From an uncultured Ruminococcus sp. (GTDB taxonomy: Bacteria; Bacillota; Clostridia; Oscillospirales; CAG-272): 64,000 nt of DNA. The notes beneath the pieces were generated by a model. That model worked only from the letters and a program-made list of their open reading frames with translations, was not told where the DNA came from and did no database searches. Shown piece by piece: positions 53,574 to 62,308 of the stretch. The stretch covers positions 1 to 64,000 of the forward strand of contig CACZNC010000024.1 of the NCBI GenBank assembly GCA_902782445.1, read 5' to 3'. Position 1 is the first letter of the stretch; every line of letters starts with the position of its first letter. A program made the position numbers and the translations under genes.

Positions 53574-54773
53574 ATGAAGAAAATCGCCATCCTTGGCTTC
53601 GGCATCGTCGGCGGAGGCATCCCCACCGTCCTCGAAAAGAACGCGGATCCGATCCGGCGCGCCGTCGGAGAACCGGTCGGGATCAGCTATATCCTCGATC
53701 TGCGCGATTTTCCCGATTCCCCTTACGCGGACCGCGTCGTCCATGAACTCGCCCCCATCCTCGCCGATCCCGAAACCGAGGCCGTGTGCGAGGCGATGGG
53801 CGGGGTGGAACCGGCGTTTACCTTCGTGACCGCTTGCCTCGAGGCGGGAAAATCCGTCGTCTCCTCCAACAAGGAGCTTGTGGCGGAAAAGGGCGACGTT
53901 CTTCTCAAAACCGCGGCGGAGCACGGCGTCTCCTTCCTCTTCGAAGCGAGCGTCGGCGGCGGGATCCCCCTGATCCGGCCCTTCTCCACCAGCCTCGCCG
54001 GGGAACGGATCTCCGGGATCGCCGGGATCGTCAACGGCACCACCAACTATATCCTCACCGCCATGAAGCGCGAGGGCAGACCCTTTTCCGAAGTCCTCGC
54101 CGAAGCCCAGAGCCTCGGATACGCCGAACGCAACCCCTCCGCCGACGTGGACGGTCTCGACGCCATGCGCAAGATCCTGATCCTCGCCGCCCTCACCACG
54201 GGGAACCTCGCCGACCGGTCGGATGTGACCGTCGAGGGGATCCGGAACGTCGCGAAGGAGGATATCGAAGCCGCGGACGCCCTCGGTGGAAGCCTGAAAC
54301 TGATCGCCCGGGCTCTGATCGGCGCGGACGGATCCCTCTCCCTCGGCGTCTGCCCGATGATCGTCCCCGAGGACAATCCTCTGAGCGCGGTCAGCGGCGT
54401 GTACAACGCGGTGTCCCTCACAAGTCCCGTCGCCGGGGATATCCTGTACTACGGGCGCGGAGCGGGACGCCTTCCCACAGCCGCCGCGATGGTCTCGGAT
54501 GTCACCGCCATCCTCTCCGGCGCGGCGAAGGCCGAAAAAGCTCCCGTGTTCACGAAGCGGGCTCCCGGATTCTGCCGTCCCTTCAACGGCGAAAAGGGCT
54601 CCTGCTACGTCCGCGCGGAAGGATCCTCCGCCGAGCTCTCCGAACTGCTGGCCTCTCTGGCCGATTCGGTGGAACCGGTCCCGGGGACTGCCGGATTCGT
54701 CGTCGGAGGAGCCTCTGCCGGGGAGATCGAAAAGGCCCTGCCGGACGCCCGCATCATTCGGATTCTGAGGTAA
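53574..54773 (+). CDS. hom: Homoserine dehydrogenase
   Basis: It reduces aspartate-4-semialdehyde to homoserine on the route to threonine and methionine. The 399-aa protein has the NAD(P) loop KIAILGFGIVGGGI, the conserved SSNKELVAEKG and GGGIPLIRPF, the substrate loop GIVNGTTNYIL, EAQSLGYAERNPSADVDGLDAMRK with the catalytic Lys region, and a C-terminal part that may be a degenerate ACT-like domain (about 325-399). AGAGAGGTC precedes ATG 53574. The next gene encodes a free ACT-domain protein, which may take over the regulatory role. Confidence 0.95.
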   Translation: MKKIAILGFGIVGGGIPTVLEKNADPIRRAVGEPVGISYILDLRDFPDSPYADRVVHELAPILADPETEAVCEAMGGVEPAFTFVTACLEAGKSVVSSNKELVAEKGDVLLKTAAEHGVSFLFEASVGGGIPLIRPFSTSLAGERISGIAGIVNGTTNYILTAMKREGRPFSEVLAEAQSLGYAERNPSADVDGLDAMRKILILAALTTGNLADRSDVTVEGIRNVAKEDIEAADALGGSLKLIARALIGADGSLSLGVCPMIVPEDNPLSAVSGVYNAVSLTSPVAGDILYYGRGAGRLPTAAAMVSDVTAILSGAAKAEKAPVFTKRAPGFCRPFNGEKGSCYVRAEGSSAELSELLASLADSVEPVPGTAGFVVGGASAGEIEKALPDARIIRILR

Positions 54774-54777
54774 ACAT

Positions 54778-55248
54778 ATGTTATACGGAATACACTCCAT
54801 CCAGAGGGACGACGATATCGCGGTCGTCTATGTCAAGCATCCCCCGGAGATCCCGGGCGTCGCGTATATGACCTTCGGCTCCCTCGCGGACGGGGACGTG
54901 GACGTGGATATCATCCTCCAGACCGCCTCCGTAGGACACGGGAACGACCTGATCTTCACCGTCCACGCGCAGGATATGGAGAGAGCGCGGGAAATCCTCA
55001 CGGAGCAGTTCAAGGCCCACCCCGAGACCGTTATCGAGATCGACCCCACCGCCGTCAAGCTGTCCGTCTCCGGCGAGGGGATGCAGGGCAAGCCGGGCGT
55101 CGCCGCGAAGGTCTTCAAATGCCTCTGGGACGCCGACGTGCGGATCCTCAATATCTCCACCAGCGAGATCAAGATCTGTATGCTCATCCCGAAGCGGGAC
55201 GCGGACCGGGCGTATAAGGCGCTGCTCGACGGCTTCGAGATCGTCTGA
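54778..55248 (+). CDS. Free-standing aspartokinase-like tandem ACT protein
   Basis: The 156-aa protein looks like the regulatory C-terminus of aspartokinase without its kinase domain. The first ACT (about 1-75) holds DDIAVVYVKHPPEIPGVAYMTF and DVDIILQTAS; the second (about 85-156) holds AVKLSVSGEGMQGKPGVAAKVF and ILNISTSEIKICMLI. These are hallmark strands of aspartokinase ACT pairs, which bind lysine or threonine. Here it is a separate gene, 4 nt after homoserine dehydrogenase. It may be a trans-acting regulatory subunit for that enzyme or for an aspartokinase elsewhere (inference). A terminator follows. Confidence 0.85.
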   Translation: MLYGIHSIQRDDDIAVVYVKHPPEIPGVAYMTFGSLADGDVDVDIILQTASVGHGNDLIFTVHAQDMERAREILTEQFKAHPETVIEIDPTAVKLSVSGEGMQGKPGVAAKVFKCLWDADVRILNISTSEIKICMLIPKRDADRAYKALLDGFEIV

Positions 55249-55341
55249 CCTGCTCCGTCCCGCCGGGTTCCGTCCGTCTGTTCCGAAGAGAGCAGGGAGC
55301 GGTCCGCCAAAGTGGCCCCGGACAAAAGAGAACACAACCGC

Positions 55342-55377
55342 CGTCCGTTTCCCGGTTGAGGGAGGCGGACGTTTTTT
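55342..55377 (+). terminator. Terminator of hom-ACT operon
   Basis: CGTCCGTTTCCC pairs with GGGAGGCGGACG (55342-55371) with two G-U pairs, followed by TTTTTT (55372-55377). Confidence 0.85.
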
Positions 55378-55447
55378 CATCCCCTCCCGCTCTGTGAAAT
55401 TTATCTAAATCCGGCGATTTTTCGCTCCTCTTTTTCGTCACTCCTCC

Positions 55448-55476
55448 TTGACACGGCCCCGCGAATGGTATATACT
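55448..55476 (+). promoter_or_regulatory. Strong promoter for the alpha-galactosidase operon
   Basis: Consensus TTGACA (55448-55453), a 17-nt spacer and TATACT (55471-55476). It is the best -35 in the window. No operator palindrome is obvious near it. Confidence 0.9.
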
Positions 55477-55548
55477 GAACAGGAACGGAGACGGAGGAGA
55501 ACAGTCCCCCGGCCTCCGGGACGTGATGATGATGAAGAGGAGGACTAT

Positions 55549-56379
55549 ATGAAAAAATCGCTGAACGCATGGACCGTGGACGGATCCCTCGGGATGGAAG
55601 CCATGTTCGAAGCCGTGTCCCGGGCGGGATTCGACGGCATCGAGCTCAACGTCGACCGGCCCGGCGGAGCCCATGCCCTGTCCATGGAGACGACGAAGGA
55701 GGAACTCGCCGGGATCCGTGCCCTCTCCGAAAAATACAGCCTGCCGGTGGTGAGCATTTCCACCTCCCTCTCCGGCGGCATGAGCGGGATCCCCGAACGC
55801 TGGGGCGAATACCGCCGTCTGCTCCGCAAGCAGATCGAGATCGCGAAGGCGCTGGGCGCGTCCGGGATCCTCACCGTCCCGGGCGGCATGGGAGGGGATA
55901 TCACCCTGAAGACCGCCCGCGAAAACTCCATCGCCTTCTACCGCTCCGTCCGGGACGAGATCGAGGAGAGCGGGATCTTCGTCGGCCTCGAAAACGTCTG
56001 GAACGGCTTCTTCCTCTCCCCCTTCGACATGACCTCCATGCTCGAAGAGATCGGCTCGAAGAAGATCGGCGCGTACTTTGACGCCGGGAACATGCTCGCC
56101 TTCTCCGTCTCCGAATACTGGGCCGAGGTCCTCGCCGGATGGATCGGATGCGTCCACGTCAAGGACTACAAGCGCGCGGGCGGGATCAACTCCGGCGGCG
56201 AATTCGTCGATATCACCCACGGCTCGGCGAACTGGAAGGCCATCGTCCCCGCGCTGAAAAAAGGCGGATTCGACGGCTACCTCACCGGCGAGGTCGGCAA
56301 ATCCGATCCCGACATGAGCTGGGACGACTACTACAAGAAGGTGGCCGGTGAGATCGGCGAGATCATTCAGTACGAGTGA
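55549..56379 (+). CDS. Sugar phosphate isomerase/epimerase (xylose-isomerase-like TIM barrel)
   Basis: The 276-aa protein has the AP-endonuclease-2/xylose-isomerase-like barrel: SRAGFDGIELNV, SEKYSLPVVSISTS, AKALGASGILTVPGG, GIFVGLENVWNGFF with the metal-binding Glu, KIGAYFDAGNMLAF and WIGCVHVKDYKRA with Asp and His, then GEVG at the end. Members act as sugar isomerases, epimerases or inosose dehydratases; substrate is unknown here. ATG 55549 follows GAGGAGGAC. It is first of three genes with GH36 and Gfo/Idh enzymes, suggesting sugar breakdown. Confidence 0.9.
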   Translation: MKKSLNAWTVDGSLGMEAMFEAVSRAGFDGIELNVDRPGGAHALSMETTKEELAGIRALSEKYSLPVVSISTSLSGGMSGIPERWGEYRRLLRKQIEIAKALGASGILTVPGGMGGDITLKTARENSIAFYRSVRDEIEESGIFVGLENVWNGFFLSPFDMTSMLEEIGSKKIGAYFDAGNMLAFSVSEYWAEVLAGWIGCVHVKDYKRAGGINSGGEFVDITHGSANWKAIVPALKKGGFDGYLTGEVGKSDPDMSWDDYYKKVAGEIGEIIQYE

Positions 56380-56402
56380 TCGGATCCCCGCGAGGCTTTG
56401 CC

Positions 56403-58538
56403 ATGAAATACGACACCACATTCAAAGACGTATACCTCTCCCCCGTGGGCGCGCCGGCCTTCTGCTACCGCACCGGGTTCACCGTGTACGAGGAGGTCTT
56501 CCGCGGCGGGCAGCTCATGAGCGCGGGATGGAACGCCGCCGGGTATCCGCTGGACGTCCTCTCCGAAGGATCCAGCAGGCTGAACGGCGGACTGTTCTGG
56601 GAGCCCTCCGCATTCCGGCTCTCGGCGGACGGCTGCGACCTCTCGCGGTTCCTCGAATACACGGGATTCGAAAAGCGGGAAGAGGGAGGAAAGCTCATCG
56701 CCGAAGTCCGTCTGAAAAGCGGGATCAAGCCCGTTCTGATCGCGGTGGTCACGGAGCTCGACGGATCGGCGGCCTTCCGGCGGTATCTGAAAATCACCAA
56801 TACGGGGGACAAACCCCTTGCGCTGTCAGGTCTCTCGGTCATGAGCGGAGGCGTCGAAAGCATCGACCGGTATCAGAAGACGCCCTATGGGGAGATCGGT
56901 AAATTCTGGTCCCTCGGGTATTTCACCAACGCCGAAGGGTGCATGGAGGGGGATTTCGAATGGCGGGACCTCCCTCCCGAGACGACGTCCTTCTCCGGCC
57001 GCTGGGGCAGGGAACGACACCGCCACCCGATGTTTATGCTGCGGAGCAACGTCATGGGGACCGTCCTCTTCGGTCAGCTCGGCTGGTCGGGGGGCTACCG
57101 GTTCGACTTCGACCTCCGCGCGGCCCCCGAGGAAGACGGGGCGAGGATCTCCTTCAACGCGGCGATCACCGGCTGGGATCCGATCTATGTCCTCGGAGCG
57201 GGCGAGACCCTGACGACGCCGTCCATGCACATCGGGATCGCGGCGGGGGGACTGGACGATGCCGTCAACGCCATGAACGTCCACCTGCGCCGCTCGGTCC
57301 TCGACCTGCCCGAAGCCGCCGAACCCCAGATGTACGTGGGCGGGGGCATGGGGCCGGAGCACGACATGAGCACGGCGACCACGAAGCAGTTCATCGACCA
57401 GCTCGCCCGGATGGGAGCCGAGGTCTTCATCATCGACGCCGGATGGTTCACGCCCCCCGGAAAGCAGGGGGAGTGGTACAAGACCGGGAACTGGCATTTC
57501 GATCCCGACCGCTATCCGGAGGGCATCCGGGAAATGCGGGACTACGCCGCCTCGAAGGGGCTGAAATTCGGCCTCTGGATGGAACCGGAGCGGCTGGGGA
57601 ACGAGGAGGTCATGAAAGCCCATCCCGACTGGCTCACGAAGCACACCGACGGCGGGATCTCGGGCTTCCTCGACATGACCAACCCCGAGGCGGCGGCATG
57701 GGCGGAAAGCGAAGTCGCCCGGTGCATCGAGGAGTACGGAATGGATCTCTTGCGGATCGACTACAACGTCTCCTCCCGGGATTATTTCCACTGGTCCGAG
57801 AAGGACGGGATCCGGGAAGACCGTTCCCTCCGGCATTTCGGGGCGGTGTACGCCATGTACGAGCGTCTCAAGAAGCGCTTCCCGGATGTTGTCTTCGAGA
57901 ACTGCGCGGGCGGAGGCGGACGGACCGATCTCGGGCTCATGCGGGCGTTCAGCCACACATGGGTCTCCGACCGGCAGATCGCGCCCCGGTCCTTCATGAT
58001 CACCAACGGCATGACGATGGCCCTTCCTCCCGAACGGGTGGACCGCCTTGTCGCCGGGATGGGATGCCACACCGCCGGGACCCTCGACTACCACATCCGC
58101 AACGCCATGTTCGGCCACATGAGCCTCAACGTCCTCAGTCCTCGGGAGGCGGCGATGAACGATGACGCTTTCGGTTTTATCGCCCGGGAGGTGAAGATCT
58201 ACAAGGACTTCATCCGGCCTTATATCTGCGATTCCCTTGTCTTCCATCACACCGAATCCACCGACGCCATGAAGCGCGGCCGGACGGCGGTGATCGAGCT
58301 GGCCTCGAAGGACGGGAGCCGGGACGCGGTGGGCGTGTTTTCCGCGGCAGATTCAAAAGAGACGGAGATCACCGTGTACCCCCGCGGGCTGGACGCCGGA
58401 AAGACCTACCGCGTGATGGAGGACAACGGCGGCGGGACTTATGAGGCAAAAGGATTTGAACTCATCCGGGACGGCCTGTTCGTGAGGATCCCCTCCTCCA
58501 TGAGCAGCGCGCTGATCCTCATTTCGGAGGGGGAATGA
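56403..58538 (+). CDS. Alpha-galactosidase-like glycoside hydrolase, GH36
   Basis: The 711-aa protein has an N-terminal beta-sandwich (about 1-290), the catalytic barrel and a C-terminal beta domain. Catalytic motifs: FIIDAGWFTP, KFGLWMEPERL, the likely nucleophile Asp453 in LLRIDYNVS, VVFENCAGGGGRTDLG, and the acid/base Asp523 in FSHTWVSDRQ. These fit GH36, known for alpha-galactosidase and alpha-N-acetylgalactosaminidase activities. No signal peptide, so it should act in the cytoplasm. ATG 56403 has only a weak site (GCGAGG). It sits between a sugar isomerase and an oxidoreductase; exact substrate is inference. Confidence 0.92.
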   Translation: MKYDTTFKDVYLSPVGAPAFCYRTGFTVYEEVFRGGQLMSAGWNAAGYPLDVLSEGSSRLNGGLFWEPSAFRLSADGCDLSRFLEYTGFEKREEGGKLIAEVRLKSGIKPVLIAVVTELDGSAAFRRYLKITNTGDKPLALSGLSVMSGGVESIDRYQKTPYGEIGKFWSLGYFTNAEGCMEGDFEWRDLPPETTSFSGRWGRERHRHPMFMLRSNVMGTVLFGQLGWSGGYRFDFDLRAAPEEDGARISFNAAITGWDPIYVLGAGETLTTPSMHIGIAAGGLDDAVNAMNVHLRRSVLDLPEAAEPQMYVGGGMGPEHDMSTATTKQFIDQLARMGAEVFIIDAGWFTPPGKQGEWYKTGNWHFDPDRYPEGIREMRDYAASKGLKFGLWMEPERLGNEEVMKAHPDWLTKHTDGGISGFLDMTNPEAAAWAESEVARCIEEYGMDLLRIDYNVSSRDYFHWSEKDGIREDRSLRHFGAVYAMYERLKKRFPDVVFENCAGGGGRTDLGLMRAFSHTWVSDRQIAPRSFMITNGMTMALPPERVDRLVAGMGCHTAGTLDYHIRNAMFGHMSLNVLSPREAAMNDDAFGFIAREVKIYKDFIRPYICDSLVFHHTESTDAMKRGRTAVIELASKDGSRDAVGVFSAADSKETEITVYPRGLDAGKTYRVMEDNGGGTYEAKGFELIRDGLFVRIPSSMSSALILISEGE

Positions 58539-58594
58539 AGCCTTCCGGAAACCGGAAAATAAAAAATATTACATCCCCATAAAGGAGACAGAAC

Positions 58595-59647
58595 ATGAAA
58601 AAACTTGCCATCATCGGATGCGGCGGCATCGGCAGCTACCACCTCGGCCACTTCAAGCAGTTCACCGACATCGTGGAACTGGCGGGCTTCTGCGACCTGA
58701 TCCCCGAGCGGGCTGAGAACTTCGTCAAGGAAGCGGGAAGCGGCAAAGCCTTCACCAACTACATCGAAATGTACGACGAGATCCAGCCGGACATGGTGTT
58801 CATCTGCATCCCCCCCTACTGCCACGGGGAGATCGAATTCGAGACCATCCGCCGGGGCATCCCCTTCTTCGTGGAAAAGCCCCTCGCGCTGGATCTCGAT
58901 CTGGCGAGAAGGATCCGCGACGCGGCCGAGGCGAAGAACCTCATCACGGCTTCCGGCTTCCAGTGCCGCTACTCCAAGCTGGTGGAGCCCAATCTGAAAT
59001 TCTGCCGCGAGAACGAGATCGTCTTTATCGACTGCACCCGCATCGGCGGCGTACCCGGCGTGTTCTGGTGGAAGGACAAGGATCTCTCCGGCGGTCAGAT
59101 CGTCGAGCAGACCATCCATCAGTTCGACATCATCCGCTACACCTTCGGCGAGCCGGAAGAGGTCTGCACCTACGGCACCCGGGGATTCGTCAAGGGGATC
59201 CCGGACTACAACACGGACGACTGCTCCGTCACCATCGTGAAGTTCAAGAACGGGACCATCGGCACGATCTCCACCGGCGACTACGCCACGAGCGGCAATT
59301 CCTTTGATTCGAAGATCATCTTCTCCTCCCGGGACAAGAGAGCGGAACTGAAGATCCTCGGCACCTTCGAAGTCTTCGGCGAGAAACCCGCGGAACCCGA
59401 AGGAGAGAACGGCGGATTCGTCATCAAGGGCGACGGCGCGCTGGGCAAGGCGGGCGGAAGCATCGTCTATCAGGAAGAAGGCGACGCGGGCATCCTCTGC
59501 GACCGCACTTTCATCGAGGCCGTGATCTCCGGCGACGGCTCGAAGGTCCGCTCCCCGTACAGAGACGCGTTCAAGTCCGTCGCGTTCACGATGGCCTGCA
59601 ACGAGTCGATGGCGACGGGAAAACCCGTGAAGGTAGAACTGGAATGA
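58595..59647 (+). CDS. Gfo/Idh/MocA family oxidoreductase
   Basis: It is an NAD(P)-dependent sugar dehydrogenase-like enzyme, 350 aa. The Rossmann fold begins KLAIIGCGGIGSYHLGHF; the family motif EKP follows in PFFVEKPLALDLDLARRI, and the second domain has the catalytic region GGVPGVFWWKDKDLSGGQIVEQTIHQFDIIRY with the usual Asp/His. ATAAAGGAGACAG precedes the ATG. It is the last gene in the isomerase/GH36 operon. Together they suggest uptake-independent breakdown of a galactoside, perhaps through a 3-keto intermediate; this is inference. Confidence 0.92.
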   Translation: MKKLAIIGCGGIGSYHLGHFKQFTDIVELAGFCDLIPERAENFVKEAGSGKAFTNYIEMYDEIQPDMVFICIPPYCHGEIEFETIRRGIPFFVEKPLALDLDLARRIRDAAEAKNLITASGFQCRYSKLVEPNLKFCRENEIVFIDCTRIGGVPGVFWWKDKDLSGGQIVEQTIHQFDIIRYTFGEPEEVCTYGTRGFVKGIPDYNTDDCSVTIVKFKNGTIGTISTGDYATSGNSFDSKIIFSSRDKRAELKILGTFEVFGEKPAEPEGENGGFVIKGDGALGKAGGSIVYQEEGDAGILCDRTFIEAVISGDGSKVRSPYRDAFKSVAFTMACNESMATGKPVKVELE

Positions 59648-59684
59648 TCCCGGAACTCCGTTGATTTCCTCAAATTGAAAATAA

Positions 59685-59839
59685 TACTAATCTCAAACTA
59701 AAAGGGAAAACGCGGCTTCTTGAAAGAAGCCTGGCAAGAACTTCTGAAATGGGAAAAGGACAGGCTAGACCAATAACGTTCGCACTCTACGGAGAGCGAT
59801 CAAAACCCATATAGTTAGCTTTTTAGAGCGAGAATAGTA
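59685..59839. mobile_element. Internally deleted copy of dispersed TIR element, 155 bp (copy 3)
   Basis: Its ends form imperfect inverted repeats (TACTAATCTC... against the reverse of ...GAGAATAGTA; about 15 of the first 19 positions). TAA flanks both sides (59682-59684 and 59840-59842). Block 59710-59744, which includes the 18-nt palindrome GGCTTCTTGAAAGAAGCC, and block 59777-59810 are identical to the full copy at 42672. The middle 190 bp of the full copy is replaced by about 32 bp. Its inverted repeats differ from those of copy 2 beyond the first bases, yet are complementary to each other. It lies after the Gfo/Idh gene and touches the terminator that follows. Confidence 0.75.
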
Positions 59840-59842
59840 TAA

Positions 59843-59895
59843 ATCCTCCGTGATCCGATCTCCCCTGCGCGAGAGAAGCTTCACGGGGGATTTTT
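59843..59895 (+). terminator. Terminator after the Gfo/Idh operon
   Basis: ATCCTCCGTGA (59843-59853) pairs with TCACGGGGGA (59881-59890), including a G-U pair, then TTTTT (59891-59895). The repeat's target duplication directly abuts the stem. Confidence 0.85.
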
Positions 59896-59910
59896 CCCGT
59901 CCGAAATCTC

Positions 59911-59939
59911 TTGACCGCAATGGAGCGATATGTTATAAT
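59911..59939 (+). promoter_or_regulatory. Promoter of the ABC export operon
   Basis: TTGACC (59911-59916), a 17-nt spacer and TATAAT (59934-59939), about 55 bp before the ATPase gene. Confidence 0.85.
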
Positions 59940-59995
59940 GAAGGAGAAAAAGGACGAACTTTGTCCGATTCGCGCGGGAGGAGAGGAAACGGAAG

Positions 59996-60754
59996 ATGGA
60001 CGGGATCGGGAAAACGCAGGCGAGGATCGTTTTTGACGGCGTTTCCTTCTCTTTCGGCAGGGGACGGGCTGTACTCAGGGATCTGAACTTTTCGGCGGGT
60101 CCCGGGGAGTGCGTCGTCGTCGCCGGGACGAACGGATCCGGGAAGACCACCCTTCTGACGCTGGCCGCCGGGATCCGGAAACCCCTCTCCGGGCACGTCC
60201 GGATCGCCGGGAGGGTGGGGTATGTCCCCCAGGGTTCCGCGCTCCTCGGGGATGCCACCGTCGCCGAAAACCTGCGCTTCTTCGCGGATCTCGCCGGTGC
60301 TCCCGTGCCGCGTCCCCTCCCCTTCGAGGTGGAAAAATGGCTGGACCGCCGGGTGGACCGCTTGTCCGGGGGCATGAAAAAGCAGGTCAGCATCGCCTGC
60401 GCCATGGCCGGGGATCCCGAGACCCTTCTGCTGGACGAACCCTGCGGCGCCCTCGATATCCGGTTCCGCGAGTCCCTTGCCGGGCTGATCGGGAACTGGA
60501 AGGCGGCGGGCAAGACCATCCTCTACGTGGGCCACGATCCCGCGGAATTCCACCCCTTCTGCGACCGTATGCTCGTCCTCTCCCCCGGCGGAGGCGTCCG
60601 GCTGGTGTCCGATCTGCCCGCGGACGAGCGCGCGTTCCACGATCTCTATCTCCGGTGCATGTCCTCCCCCGTCCCATCGGAAGAGACGGTGAGGGAGCCC
60701 GCCGGACAAACGCCATCCGACCCCGTGTCAGCTTTTTCAAGGAGGGTAAAATGA
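59996..60754 (+). CDS. ABC transporter ATP-binding protein
   Basis: The 252-aa ATPase has Walker A AGTNGSGKTTLL (about 41-52), the Q-loop region GYVPQGSALLGD, the signature RLSGGMKKQVSIA, Walker B TLLLDEPCGALD and the switch His in YVGHDPAEF. This is of the ABC-2 export class. It is first of at least four genes with a membrane-anchored protein and two ABC-2 permeases. The next ORF's ATG overlaps its stop (ATGA). No ligand can be told from sequence. Confidence 0.93.
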   Translation: MDGIGKTQARIVFDGVSFSFGRGRAVLRDLNFSAGPGECVVVAGTNGSGKTTLLTLAAGIRKPLSGHVRIAGRVGYVPQGSALLGDATVAENLRFFADLAGAPVPRPLPFEVEKWLDRRVDRLSGGMKKQVSIACAMAGDPETLLLDEPCGALDIRFRESLAGLIGNWKAAGKTILYVGHDPAEFHPFCDRMLVLSPGGGVRLVSDLPADERAFHDLYLRCMSSPVPSEETVREPAGQTPSDPVSAFSRRVK

Positions 60755-62304
60755 ACTCTGGTTCCTATCCGTATTATCCCGCCGCGCCCGCAAAGAAAAA
60801 ATCGAAGGCGCCGATCATCATCCTTGTCGCGGTGCTGCTCCTCGCCGCCGTCGCGGGAACTCTTTTCTTCTTCCTGCATAACGACCCCGCCGCAAAGCTG
60901 ACAAAGGCCGTCAAAACGAGCCTGAAAGCCGCGAAATCCAGCGAACCCGTCTCCGTCCTCTCCTCTGCGGCGGAAGCGGGCAGCATCGAGATCTCCGGGA
61001 GCGCGGCGGATCTGACCGAATCGCTTCTCGGGATCCGCGTGGACGCCGGAGTGCGCCTCAAAGCCGTGATGAACACGAAGAATGCCACCGAAGGCTCCCT
61101 CGAAGGCGCGATTTCCATCAACGGCGCGGAAATGGCGGATTTCGCCGCGTACACCGACGGGAAGAGCCTCGCCGTGCAGTCCGAAGCCATCCTCGGGCAG
61201 AGCGCCTACGGGGTGGGATTCGGGGACATCCGCGGCAGATTCGATCAGTCCGTGTTCGGCCCCGACGGGGAGTACAGCCTCGGGATCGACGGCACCGCCC
61301 TCGGGGACTTCTTCGAAGGGATCGCCGAGGGAGCGGAGAACAAGGATAAGGCGAAGCTCGGAGAAAAGACCCTTCTCGACCTCTTCGCCCTCGTCAAAAA
61401 ATACGCGGAATTCGAAGAGAGCGCGGGAGAGATCCCCACGGAGCTTTGCGGCAGGATCCCCGTGAAGAATATCGCTCTGGACCTCGGCGGGGAAAAGCTC
61501 TACGGCTTCCTCAGAGATCTGCTCGCCTATGCCCGGGACAGCGAGGATTTTGCCGAACTGTACAAGGACCTCGCGCCCGCCTTTGAAAAGATCGCCGGAG
61601 ACCTTCCGGATCCCGAAAACTACGGGGACTGGATCGACGAGATGCTCTCCGACCTCGAATCCCGGCGCGAAGAGATCGAAAAGACCTCCCTTTCCTTTGT
61701 CTTCCATATTTCGAAGAAGAACGGCCAGATCGTCGGGATCGACTTCACCGGCGTTTCGGGCGTTGACGGCAGCCGTCTTGAAGCCGATCTCCTCTGCGCG
61801 CCCGACTGGAAATCCCCCTCTGAGATCCGCGCGGACATGAAGGTCGGCGAAGAGAGCGGATCGTTCACATGGTTTGTCAGGGATGACGGGGAATTGAAGA
61901 CCTACGCATTGGAGGCCAAAATCTCCGGCGAACCCAAATTCAACGGCATCATCCGGCGCAGTACGGTGTCCGGGGATCTGCTGGGGAACTTCCAGCTGAA
62001 AGACGGCATGGAAGTCTATGGGGAATACTCCTTCTCCGGGAACCTCGAAATCAAAGACGGAAAGACGGTCCTGCGCCTCGATTCCGTGGACTTCGGCGAC
62101 ACGAGCCTCGCCCTCGGCGGCATCAAGATCACGGTCCGGGAATCCGACGAGCTGAAACCGATCCCCGAATACCGGGACGCATTGAGCCTCACCGCCGATG
62201 AGGTCGGAAAGATCGCGGAGGACGCGGAGGAATTCGCCGGGAAGATGGCGACCGAGGCCTTTGGCATCTTCGGCGGGCTGATCCTCGGCGGACTGCTCGG
62301 TTAA
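60751..62304 (+). CDS. Membrane-anchored extracytoplasmic protein of the ABC operon
   Basis: I do not recognise this 517-aa protein. It has a short Lys/Pro N-terminus (SGSYPYYPAAPAKKKSK), one membrane helix (about 21-40, IIILVAVLLLAAVAGTLFFF) and a large outer part. The latter is rich in beta strands, lipoprotein- or LolA-like in feel (for example VDAGVRLKAVMNTKNA, ISGSAADLTESLLG), and ends in a Gly/Leu stretch (GIFGGLILGGLLG). AAGGAGGG precedes ATG 60751. The gene lies between the ATPase and two permeases, so it probably works with them, perhaps as a sensor or periplasm-facing partner (inference). Confidence 0.7.
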   Translation: MNSGSYPYYPAAPAKKKSKAPIIILVAVLLLAAVAGTLFFFLHNDPAAKLTKAVKTSLKAAKSSEPVSVLSSAAEAGSIEISGSAADLTESLLGIRVDAGVRLKAVMNTKNATEGSLEGAISINGAEMADFAAYTDGKSLAVQSEAILGQSAYGVGFGDIRGRFDQSVFGPDGEYSLGIDGTALGDFFEGIAEGAENKDKAKLGEKTLLDLFALVKKYAEFEESAGEIPTELCGRIPVKNIALDLGGEKLYGFLRDLLAYARDSEDFAELYKDLAPAFEKIAGDLPDPENYGDWIDEMLSDLESRREEIEKTSLSFVFHISKKNGQIVGIDFTGVSGVDGSRLEADLLCAPDWKSPSEIRADMKVGEESGSFTWFVRDDGELKTYALEAKISGEPKFNGIIRRSTVSGDLLGNFQLKDGMEVYGEYSFSGNLEIKDGKTVLRLDSVDFGDTSLALGGIKITVRESDELKPIPEYRDALSLTADEVGKIAEDAEEFAGKMATEAFGIFGGLILGGLLG

Positions 62305-62308
62305 GCCT

